A stretch of 19,822 nt of DNA from NCBI RefSeq assembly GCF_934754925.1, contig NZ_CAKVJA010000047.1, forward strand, positions 1 through 19,822, in the 5' to 3' direction. This document shows, in pieces, positions 1 through 6,795 of the stretch (position 1 is its first letter; each line of letters begins with the position of its first letter). The position numbers and the translations under genes were made by a program. The stretch comes from an uncultured Clostridium sp. (GTDB taxonomy: Bacteria; Bacillota; Clostridia; Clostridiales; Clostridiaceae). The notes under the pieces were generated by a model that saw only the letters and a program-made list of their open reading frames with translations, had not been told where the DNA came from and searched no databases.

Positions 1-1007
1 TAGACTTTTCAGCTAATATAAATCCTATAGGATTAAATGAAAATATTAAAGCTGCTATGATAAATGCAATTGATAAAGTAGTTAAATATCCAGATATAAC
101 TTATTTTGATTTGAAAAATTCTATTGGAGAATTTGAAAAATTAGATATAAGTAATATTACATTGGGGAATGGTGCGGCAGAAGTAATATTTAATATTGTA
201 CGAGCCTTAAAGCCACGAAAAGCATTATTGCCAGCACCAACTTTTTCAGAGTATGAAGAAGCAATTAGAAGTATTAATGGTGAAATAGAGTATTACAAAC
301 TAAAAGAATCTAATGATTTTAATTTAGACGATGAATTTATTGATAAAATAAAAGATGATATAGACATAATTTTTATTTGTAATCCTAATAATCCAACAGG
401 TTGTCTAACTACAAAAGAATTTATAAGAAAAGTACTAAATAAAGCGTTAATTACCAATACAACAGTAGTTATAGATGAATCTTTTTTAGATTTCATTAAA
501 CCCAATGAACTGTATTTAAGTAATGATTTACTAATGGATTATAAAAATCTTATAATTATAAAGTCATTGACTAAATTTTTTGCTATTCCTGGTGCAAGAA
601 TAGGATATGGACTATGCTCAAACAATGAAATAATAAATGAAATTAATAAAATTATAGTACCTTGGAGTGTTAATGTAATAGCTTCAGAGGCAATTATTCA
701 AGGATTAAAAGAAAAAGATTATATTGATAAAAGTATAGTATATGTAAAAAATGAGAAAGAATATTTATATAGTTCTTTAAAAGAAATTGATAGTTTAAAG
801 GTTTTTGAGCCAAGTGTAAATTTTATAATGTTTAAATTATTAATAGATTTAGATTTAAAAAGTGAGCTTATAAAACGAAGAATATTAATTAGAAGTTGTG
901 ATAATTATATTGGGTTAACTAATAGCTTCTATAGAGTAGCTGTTAGAACTAGAGACGAAAATAATAAATTAATTAGTGAAATAAAAAATATTTTATTTGA
1001 CAAATAA
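1..1007 (+). CDS. cobD: Threonine-phosphate decarboxylase, CobD-like (5' end outside window)
   Basis: PLP-dependent fold-type I enzyme of the histidinol-phosphate aminotransferase/CobD group. CobD makes (R)-1-amino-2-propanol phosphate from threonine phosphate for the cobalamin nucleotide loop. The frame is already open from base 3 and encodes DFSANINPIG, the start typical of CobD proteins, so the true start lies left of the window; the internal Met at 57 is not the start. The PLP lysine is the K of SLTKFFAIPG (codon 573-575), and the NPNNPTG loop and an IDESF motif are also present. It lies directly before a B12-riboswitch operon, which favours CobD over HisC. The stop codon lies inside the promoter of the next transcription unit. 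Seen: fold motifs and context. Inferred: substrate. Confidence 0.88.
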   Translation, partial: DFSANINPIGLNENIKAAMINAIDKVVKYPDITYFDLKNSIGEFEKLDISNITLGNGAAEVIFNIVRALKPRKALLPAPTFSEYEEAIRSINGEIEYYKLKESNDFNLDDEFIDKIKDDIDIIFICNPNNPTGCLTTKEFIRKVLNKALITNTTVVIDESFLDFIKPNELYLSNDLLMDYKNLIIIKSLTKFFAIPGARIGYGLCSNNEIINEINKIIVPWSVNVIASEAIIQGLKEKDYIDKSIVYVKNEKEYLYSSLKEIDSLKVFEPSVNFIMFKLLIDLDLKSELIKRRILIRSCDNYIGLTNSFYRVAVRTRDENNKLISEIKNILFDK

Positions 1008-1025
1008 AATACAGGAATATATAAT
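997..1025 (+). promoter_or_regulatory. Consensus sigma-A promoter for the B12 leader/btu operon
   Basis: TTGACA (997-1002), a 17-base spacer and TATAAT (1020-1025) match the sigma-A consensus at all 12 positions. The promoter straddles the cobD stop codon (1005-1007) and would start RNA near 1032, just before the riboswitch. The -35 box sits inside a 21-base palindrome (990-1010: two 10-base arms around A1000). Confidence 0.85.
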
Positions 1026-1041
1026 CAGTATGAATTTAAAC

Positions 1042-1234
1042 CATAATAGGTGTTTATAATCTTAATAGGGAATTAGGTTAAAATCCTAAGCTACCCCAGT
1101 AACCGTAAAACTGACGAAATTCATTTAATTTGCCACTGCATAATGATTGCGGGAAGGTATGAAAGGTAGGATGAAGTTAAGCCGGGAGACCTGCCTACTA
1201 TGATGAAAATATTATCTTCTGAGGGTGAGATAAT
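1042..1234 (+). promoter_or_regulatory. Cobalamin riboswitch (aptamer plus P13 kissing hairpin)
   Basis: The B12 box AGCCGGGAGACCTGCC (1180-1195), the upstream AATAGGGAA and the GCCACTGC segment match the conserved core of cobalamin riboswitches. P1 can form between 1042-1050 and 1194-1202 with one mismatch. A 7-bp hairpin (1211-1217 with 1228-1234) follows; its loop bases 1223-1227 (GGGTG) can pair with 1092-1096 (TACCC) in the L5 position. That is the L5-L13 kissing interaction known for this class. It controls the btuFCD-DUF71-cobQ operon downstream, expected to be turned off by adenosyl- or related cobalamin. Confidence 0.95.
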
Positions 1235-1300
1235 AGATACAAGTAATAGATAATGGGGTTAATATACTTTACTTATATGAATTTTAAATATTTGGAATTT

Positions 1301-1332
1301 ATCTTAACAAGCTAAGATGTTAAGTTTATTTT
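1301..1332 (+). promoter_or_regulatory. Pair of mutually exclusive leader hairpins
   Basis: Two overlapping stems are possible: ATCTTA (1301-1306) with TAAGAT (1313-1318), or CTTAACA (1303-1309) with TGTTAAG (1318-1324). The second is followed by TTTATTTT and could act as a weak AU-rich terminator. They cannot form together, so they may be part of the riboswitch expression platform. The role is inferred from base pairing only. Confidence 0.35.
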
Positions 1333-1393
1333 CTGAACATTAATCTAAAAGGATATATTAATTAAAAAATTATCAAAAATTATTATGTATTTT

Positions 1394-1424
1394 GGAGCGC
1401 TCTCGTAAGAGAAGCGCTCTTTTT
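1394..1424 (+). terminator. Intrinsic terminator in the B12 leader
   Basis: GAGCGCTCTC (1395-1404) pairs with GAGAAGCGCTC (1409-1419) with one bulged A and a GTAA loop, followed by a run of five T. It is the most GC-rich element of the leader, lies after the riboswitch and 110 bases before btuF, and is probably the off-state terminator. The 160-base gap from aptamer to terminator is long, and I see no strong antiterminator strand. Confidence 0.85.
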
Positions 1425-1533
1425 AGTTAGGAATATAATTATTAAATAATTTAGTATATAAATATATAAGTTTTAATTTATACTACTAACTAAATTAACA
1501 CCACTCTAAAATGAAAATTTAGGAGGAATTGTA

Positions 1534-2463
1534 ATGAAAAACACAAAAAAACTTTTATCATTAATGGCTATTTTTGTAATGGCTATGATGATATTTGTAG
1601 GATGTTCAAACAAACCTACAACAATGCAAGATAGAGAAGGAAATGAATTTAATGTTCCTAAGGAAGTAAATACTATAATATCTACTGCACCGTCTAACAC
1701 TGAGGTATTAGTAGCTTTAGGCTTAGCTGATAAATTAGTTGCTGTAGATAAATATTCAGCTGATGTTGAGGGAATAAGTGAAGAGTTACCTAAAATAGAT
1801 TTTAGAAACCCAGATGCAGAAGCTATTATAGCTTTAAATCCAGATATAGTTATTGCATCAGGACATAATAAGGTTGGGGATGAAGATCCATTTGCTTTAA
1901 TAAAAGAAGCTGGAATTCCAGTTGCATATATTCCAAGTAGTTATAGTATTGATGGGATATATGAAGATATTGAATTTATAGCTAATTTAACTAATACAGA
2001 GAAAAAAGGTAAAGAATTAGTAGATTCAATGAAAAAAGAAGTAGAAAAAATAAAAGCTATAGGCGATAAAATTACAGATAAGAAAAATGTTTATTTTGAA
2101 ATTGGAGCTGGTTCAGGATTGTATACATTTGGAAATGGAACATTTTTAAATGAACTTATTGAAACAGTTGGAGCAACAAATATATTTGCAGATGAAAATT
2201 CATGGATAACAGTAACACCAGAAGCTGTTATAGATGCTAATCCAGATGTTATTTTAGCAAATTCTCCAGGAACAAATGAAGCTGGTTTAACTGCAATTGA
2301 AGATATAGAAAGCAGAGATGGATGGGACACAATAACTGCAGTACAAAATGGAGATGTTTATTCAATAGATAATAATGCATCTTCAAGACCTTCACAAAAT
2401 GTAATAAAAGCATTAAAGGAAATAGCAAGAGCTATTTATCCAGATGAATACAAACAATTATAA
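1534..2463 (+). CDS. btuF: Corrinoid ABC transporter substrate-binding lipoprotein, BtuF-like
   Basis: Extracytoplasmic binding protein of the Peripla_BP_2 (FecB/BtuF) family that delivers vitamin B12 or other corrinoids to the BtuCD importer. Residues 1-24 are a lipoprotein signal ending in the lipobox FVGC, with Cys24 as lipidation site. The mature protein has the two-lobed family layout, with an early STAPSNTEVLVALG segment and PDIVIASG closing the first lobe. The length (309 aa) is normal. A strong AGGAGG lies 7 bases before the ATG. The gene follows a cobalamin riboswitch and overlaps btuC, which sets the corrinoid assignment; the sequence alone would also allow a siderophore or haem binder. 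Confidence 0.9.
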   Translation: MKNTKKLLSLMAIFVMAMMIFVGCSNKPTTMQDREGNEFNVPKEVNTIISTAPSNTEVLVALGLADKLVAVDKYSADVEGISEELPKIDFRNPDAEAIIALNPDIVIASGHNKVGDEDPFALIKEAGIPVAYIPSSYSIDGIYEDIEFIANLTNTEKKGKELVDSMKKEVEKIKAIGDKITDKKNVYFEIGAGSGLYTFGNGTFLNELIETVGATNIFADENSWITVTPEAVIDANPDVILANSPGTNEAGLTAIEDIESRDGWDTITAVQNGDVYSIDNNASSRPSQNVIKALKEIARAIYPDEYKQL

Positions 2464-3475
2464 AAATAAAATATTATTAATATTATCAATTCCATTGATA
2501 TTGTTAGTTATAGGTATTGGAACTTCTCTTGGAAGTTCCAATATTAGCATATTAGATACTTTTTCTATACTAGGCAATAAATTTTTTAATGTCCCATTAG
2601 CAAATGGAATTGATCCAAAGCAAGTAGCTATCATTTGGAATTTAAGATTACCAAGGGTTTTACTTGCATTTATGGTAGGAGGATCTCTTGCTGCAAGTGG
2701 AGCTATAGTGCAATCTGTTTTAAAAAATCAATTGGCATCACCATATACATTAGGAATATCATCAGGTGCTTCATTAGGAGTAGGAATATTAATTATAACG
2801 GGAGCATCAATATCTGTATTAGGAAGATTAACTATGCCCGTAGTAGGTTTTTTATGTAGTTTAATTACTATGGTAATAGTATTAAAATTTTCTGAAAAAG
2901 TTGATAGAGGAATGTCTAATACAACTATAATATTAGCCGGTATGGTAATATCATTATTTTTTAGTGCAGTATTAACTACTATTTCAGCATTGGCTCAAGA
3001 TAAAATGCAAAGTATAATTATGTGGTCAATGGGATCATTTTCTATGAGAGGATGGAGTTATGTAAAAGCAGGTTTACCATTTTTTGTTATAGGTATTCTA
3101 GGCGTATCCTTTTATTTTAAAGAAATGGATGTATTAACCTTTGGAGAAGATGAAGCAAAAGCTATTGGAGTAGATACAAATAAAGTTAAAAGGAGATTAT
3201 TTTTATTTGTGGCAGTTCTTACAGGAAGTGCTGTTGCGCTTAGTGGAACTATAGGGTTTATAGATTTAATTGCTCCACATGTTGTTAGAAAAATATTTGG
3301 ATCGAAGCATGCTTATGTTATACCGATGTCAGTGGTATTAGGTGGTTGTATGATGATAATTACTGATTTAATATCAAGAACAATAGTAGCACCGTCAGAA
3401 TTACCGGTTGGAGCAATAACAGCATTAATTGGTGGACCATTTTTTGCTTATATATATTTTAAAAAGTCAAAGTAG
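2444..3475 (+). CDS. btuC: Corrinoid ABC transporter permease, BtuC-like (FecCD family)
   Basis: Membrane subunit of the type II importer for corrinoids. The 343-aa protein is hydrophobic throughout, consistent with about ten membrane helices, the first at about residues 9-30. The family segments LRLPRVLLAFMVGGSLAASG and GTIGFIDLIAPHVVR (the coupling region that contacts the ATPase) are clear. The start codon lies 20 bases inside the end of btuF, with no recognisable ribosome binding site and no good later start, so translational coupling to btuF is likely. An ATPase gene follows after 11 bases. Confidence 0.9.
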   Translation: MNTNNYKNKILLILSIPLILLVIGIGTSLGSSNISILDTFSILGNKFFNVPLANGIDPKQVAIIWNLRLPRVLLAFMVGGSLAASGAIVQSVLKNQLASPYTLGISSGASLGVGILIITGASISVLGRLTMPVVGFLCSLITMVIVLKFSEKVDRGMSNTTIILAGMVISLFFSAVLTTISALAQDKMQSIIMWSMGSFSMRGWSYVKAGLPFFVIGILGVSFYFKEMDVLTFGEDEAKAIGVDTNKVKRRLFLFVAVLTGSAVALSGTIGFIDLIAPHVVRKIFGSKHAYVIPMSVVLGGCMMIITDLISRTIVAPSELPVGAITALIGGPFFAYIYFKKSK

Positions 3476-3486
3476 GAGATGTTTTA

Positions 3487-4242
3487 ATGCTAGAAATAAA
3501 GGAAGTTAGATGTGGATATGACAATAAAGAAATTGTTAAAGGTGTAAGTTTTAATGTTGAGCGTGGAAATAATCTTTGTATAGTTGGACCTAATGGCTGT
3601 GGTAAGAGTACTCTTTTAAAATCCATTGCTAATTTATTAGATTATAAAGGAAATATAAAGCTTGATTCAAAGGAAATTAGTAAATTAAATAGAAAAGATT
3701 TAGCAAAGAGTGTTGCATTAATGACTCAAGCTAGCAATATATATTTCCCATATACAGTTTATGAAACAGTAGCTTTAGGAAGATATGCACATTTAAAAGG
3801 CGTATTTTCAAGAATAAATAAAGAAGATGATGAAATAATTCTTAAAAGTATAACTAATGTAGGCTTAATGGATATTAAAGATAAATTAATAAGTGAATTA
3901 TCAGGAGGACAATTACAAAGAGTTTATTTAGCTAGAGCATTTGCACAGGATCCAGATGTAATTCTTTTAGATGAACCTACAAATCACTTAGATTTAAAAT
4001 GTCAAATAGAAATATTAGATTATCTAAATAAATGGACTAAAGAAAATAATAAAATTGTTGTTGCTGTATTACATGATTTAAACTTAGTTCAAACTTTTGG
4101 TGAAAAAGTAGTAATGATGAATAATGGTAAAATTATTAGTTCAGGAACGCCTAAAGAAGTATTAAGTGGAGAAAAGTTGAAAGAAGTTTATGAAGTAGAT
4201 GTAAAAGGATTCATGATTGATGCTTTAGAAAAGTGGAAGTAG
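3487..4242 (+). CDS. btuD: Corrinoid ABC transporter ATP-binding protein, BtuD-like
   Basis: Cytoplasmic ATPase (251 aa) that powers the BtuCF importer. Visible motifs in order: aromatic A-loop Tyr11, Walker A GPNGCGKST (34-42), signature LSGGQ (138-142), Walker B ending in D162-E163, and the H-loop His196 in VLHDLN. All catalytic residues are intact. The size and the SGTPKEVLS segment near the end are typical of the FecE/BtuD ATPases. GGAGATG precedes the ATG. It is third in the riboswitch-controlled operon; the substrate is taken from context. Confidence 0.9.
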   Translation: MLEIKEVRCGYDNKEIVKGVSFNVERGNNLCIVGPNGCGKSTLLKSIANLLDYKGNIKLDSKEISKLNRKDLAKSVALMTQASNIYFPYTVYETVALGRYAHLKGVFSRINKEDDEIILKSITNVGLMDIKDKLISELSGGQLQRVYLARAFAQDPDVILLDEPTNHLDLKCQIEILDYLNKWTKENNKIVVAVLHDLNLVQTFGEKVVMMNNGKIISSGTPKEVLSGEKLKEVYEVDVKGFMIDALEKWK

Positions 4243-4275
4243 TTATTTATAATATTAATAAGGGATGGTATTCTT

Positions 4276-4938
4276 ATGAAGAAGTTTATAATGTCATATA
4301 GTTGCGGAAAAGATAGTACTTTAGCATTATATAGAATGATAAAGAAGGGGAATACTCCAGCAGCTTTACTTGTAACAGTAAATAAGGAAGAAAATAAATC
4401 TTGGTTTCACGGAATTCCTGAAAATTTAATAAAAGAAGTATCTAAATCATTAGATATACCTTTAATATTAGTAGAAACTAAAGGTAATGATTACGAAAGT
4501 AAATTTACTGAAGCATTAATTAAGGCAAAAGATAGCTTAGGAATTCATTCATGTGTATTTGGAGATATAGATTTAGAAGCACATAGAGAATGGTGTACTG
4601 CAAGATGTAATGAAGCAGGAATAGAAGCAAACTTTCCTTTATGGCAAGAAAATAGAGAAGAGTTAGTTTATGAATTTATAGATAGTGGTTTTAAAACAGT
4701 AATAAAAAATGTAAAGCTTGAATGTATGGGAGAAGATTTCTTAGGAAAAGTTTTAACAAGAGAAGTAGTTAAAGATATAAAAGAAAAAGGATCAGATGCT
4801 TGTGGAGAAAATGGTGAGTATCACACATTTGTATATGATGGCCCAATATTTAAATATCCAATTAAATTTCAACACTTGAATATTATTAAAAATGAAACCC
4901 ATGGTTTCTTAGATGTAAAGGAAAGTAAAAATGAATAA
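4276..4938 (+). CDS. DUF71/COG2102 PP-loop ATPase, B12-salvage type
   Basis: Adenine nucleotide alpha-hydrolase (PP-loop) protein of the diphthine-ammonia ligase family. Residues 9-14 (SCGKDS) are the PP-loop, and the C-terminal half has GEDFLGK and GENGEYHTFVYDGP, hallmarks of DUF71. Archaeal and eukaryotic members (Dph6) amidate diphthine on EF2, which bacteria lack. Comparative genomics has predicted that a bacterial subgroup acts in B12 salvage instead. Its place between btuFCD and cobQ, overlapping cobQ by 8 bases, strongly supports that role, possibly ATP-dependent amide formation on a corrinoid. The actual reaction is not known to me. Confidence 0.85.
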   Translation: MKKFIMSYSCGKDSTLALYRMIKKGNTPAALLVTVNKEENKSWFHGIPENLIKEVSKSLDIPLILVETKGNDYESKFTEALIKAKDSLGIHSCVFGDIDLEAHREWCTARCNEAGIEANFPLWQENREELVYEFIDSGFKTVIKNVKLECMGEDFLGKVLTREVVKDIKEKGSDACGENGEYHTFVYDGPIFKYPIKFQHLNIIKNETHGFLDVKESKNE

Positions 4939-6412
4939 GATAATGGTTTTAGGCACAGCTTCAGGTGTAGGTAAAAGTACAGTAGCAACAGCATTATGTA
5001 GGTATTATAAGAATAAAGGTTTTAAGGTAGCACCATTTAAAGCATTAAATATATCATTAAACTCTTATGTAACTGAAGATGGATTAGAAATGGGAAGGGC
5101 ACAAGTTGTACAAGCAGAGGCCTGTGAGTTAAAGCCTATGGCATATATGAATCCTATATTATTAAAACCTAGTGGAAATAATAAAACACAAGTCATTGTT
5201 AATGGAAAAGTTCATTGCACTATGGATGCTTATAAATATAAAGAGTTAAATAAAGAGCTAAAAGAAATTGTTAAAGAGACCTTTGATAGCTTTTCAAAAG
5301 ATTATGAAGTTATGATATTAGAAGGGTCAGGCAGTTGTGCTGAAATTAATTTAAGAGAAACTGATATAGCAAATATGTCAATGGCAAAAGCAGCAGATGC
5401 AGATGTAATATTAGTTGCAGATATAGATAGAGGAGGAGTTTTTGCATCAGTTTTAGGTACTTTAATGCTTTTAAATGAGGATGAAAGAGCTAGAGTAAAA
5501 GGTGTTATTATAAATAAATTCAGAGGAAATGTAGATTATTTTAAGGATGCAATGAAGCAGTTAGAAGATATTATAAAAGTACCAGTCCTTGGAGTATTAC
5601 CTTATTTTGAATTAGATATAGAAGATGAGGATAGTGTAACTGAAAGAATAAAAAATAAAGATATAACAGGATTAGATATAGCAATAATAAGATTACCTCA
5701 TATGTCAAATTTTACTGACTTTAATAATCTAGAAAGATTGAATGATGTTACTATAAGATATGTAAATAATGTTGAGGATATAAATAAGCCAGATTTAATA
5801 ATAATACCAGGAACTAAAAATACTATAAATGATTTAAGATTTATAAAGGAAAATGGAATTTTTGATAAAATAAAAGAGCTAGAAAAAGAAGGGACAATTA
5901 TACTTGGGATTTGTGGTGGATATCAAATGCTTGGTAGAAATATAAGTGATTTAAAAGGGATTGAAGGGGAAGTTACTTCAGAAATGGGATTTAATCTTCT
6001 TGATATAGAAACTATTTTTAATGAGGAAAAAAGAACGAAACAAGTTAATGGTATTATTAAAAATGCTTGTAATATATTTAAATCTTGTATTGGAGTTAAT
6101 GTTAAAGGTTATGAGATTCATAATGGTGTTACAAAAGTTAAAGATGAAGATTCAGTTTTCATAAAAGGTGAAAATGATGAAGTTCTAGGTGTTTATAATA
6201 AGGAAAAGAATGTTTTAGGAACTTATTTACATGGGATATTTGATGACAAAGATTTTTTATTGAATTTTATTAATGATATTAGAGAAACTAAAGGGTTAAA
6301 GGTTATAGAAAAGGAATTGTTAGATTATAGAGTTTATAAATTAAATCAGTATGATGAATTAGCTAAGATATTTGAAGAAAATATTAATATAAGAAGAGTA
6401 ATAAATATATAG
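4931..6412 (+). CDS. cobQ: Cobyric acid synthase (glutamine-hydrolysing), CobQ/CbiP
   Basis: Amidates the b, d, e and g side chains of adenosylcobyrinic a,c-diamide, using glutamine and ATP, to give cobyric acid. The N-terminal dethiobiotin-synthetase-like domain carries the P-loop GTASGVGKST (8-17), ending in GRAQ..QAEAC and MNPILLKPS. The C-terminal class I-type amidotransferase domain has GICGGYQ with nucleophile Cys328 and the His434 of GTYLHGIFD. The 493-aa length is normal. The usual FKxQNMxLNS motif reads FKALNISLNS (Leu39, Ile41), which may be a clade variant. The start lies 8 bases inside the DUF71 gene with AAAGGA ahead of it. It is the last gene of the operon. Confidence 0.95.
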   Translation: MNKIMVLGTASGVGKSTVATALCRYYKNKGFKVAPFKALNISLNSYVTEDGLEMGRAQVVQAEACELKPMAYMNPILLKPSGNNKTQVIVNGKVHCTMDAYKYKELNKELKEIVKETFDSFSKDYEVMILEGSGSCAEINLRETDIANMSMAKAADADVILVADIDRGGVFASVLGTLMLLNEDERARVKGVIINKFRGNVDYFKDAMKQLEDIIKVPVLGVLPYFELDIEDEDSVTERIKNKDITGLDIAIIRLPHMSNFTDFNNLERLNDVTIRYVNNVEDINKPDLIIIPGTKNTINDLRFIKENGIFDKIKELEKEGTIILGICGGYQMLGRNISDLKGIEGEVTSEMGFNLLDIETIFNEEKRTKQVNGIIKNACNIFKSCIGVNVKGYEIHNGVTKVKDEDSVFIKGENDEVLGVYNKEKNVLGTYLHGIFDDKDFLLNFINDIRETKGLKVIEKELLDYRVYKLNQYDELAKIFEENINIRRVINI

Positions 6413-6455
6413 TTACTTAGTAGTTTTAATTTTTTATATAAAGGATATTTAAATT

Positions 6456-6492
6456 AAGAAGTAGTAAAAATAAATTAAGCTACTTCTTTTTA
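6456..6492 (+). terminator. Terminator of the btu-cobQ operon
   Basis: AAGAAGTAG (6456-6464) pairs with CTACTTCTT (6480-6488) across a 15-base loop, and T-rich sequence follows. It lies about 45 bases after the cobQ stop. Confidence 0.8.
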
Positions 6493-6520
6493 TTTATGAA
6501 ATATACAATAAAAGAAATTT

Positions 6521-6534
6521 CGTTAACGGTTTCA
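6521..6534 (+). promoter_or_regulatory. CcpA/LacI-type operator (cre-like), site 1
   Basis: Read on the minus strand this is TGAAACCGTTAACG, which matches the catabolite-responsive element pattern TGNAANCGNWNNCW at all but the last fixed position. It lies upstream of the sugar-transporter promoter. Binding by CcpA or by a pathway-specific LacI-family protein is inferred. Confidence 0.5.
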
Positions 6535-6568
6535 CCAATAAAAAACATAAAAAATATTAAATTAAAAT

Positions 6569-6582
6569 ATAAACGTTACTAA
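6569..6582 (+). promoter_or_regulatory. LacI-type operator-like site 2
   Basis: TATAAACGTTACTA has the central AACGTT common to LacI-family operators but matches the cre pattern less well than site 1. It lies about 40 bases before the predicted -35 box. Confidence 0.3.
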
Positions 6583-6614
6583 AAAAGTAAAAAATGTAAA
6601 AATATTTAATTGAA

Positions 6615-6643
6615 TTGAATTTGATTCAAAAATAATATACAAT
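6615..6643 (+). promoter_or_regulatory. Sigma-A promoter of the sugar ABC operon
   Basis: TTGAAT (6615-6620), a 17-base spacer and TACAAT (6638-6643) give a start near 6650 and a leader of about 145 bases. Confidence 0.55.
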
Positions 6644-6694
6644 AATTCTGTAAAGGAAATAAATGTAAATAAAAATATTTTTTTAATGCTTGTA

Positions 6695-6707
6695 AGAAAC
6701 GGTTACG
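6695..6707 (+). promoter_or_regulatory. LacI-type operator-like site 3
   Basis: AGAAACGGTTACG contains the pseudo-palindrome GAAACGGTTAC and resembles site 1 read in the opposite direction. It lies about 50 bases after the predicted transcription start, where a bound repressor would block elongation or loop to site 1. Confidence 0.45.
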
Positions 6708-6795
6708 ATAACTGTTCCAGAAAGTTTGTTGATATATAAATATTTTTACAAATATTTTATATAGTAAAGTAATTATTTTAAGGGAGAGGGAGTTT

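Noticed and set aside
57..1007. ATG at 57 as the start of the first gene
   Set aside because: The frame is open upstream to base 3 and encodes the conserved CobD N-terminal motif DFSANINPIG, so the gene is cut by the window edge.
2635..2859. 74-codon plus-strand frame inside btuC
   Set aside because: It lies wholly inside btuC in another frame, and its product is a low-complexity Ile/Arg/Cys-rich peptide with no motif.
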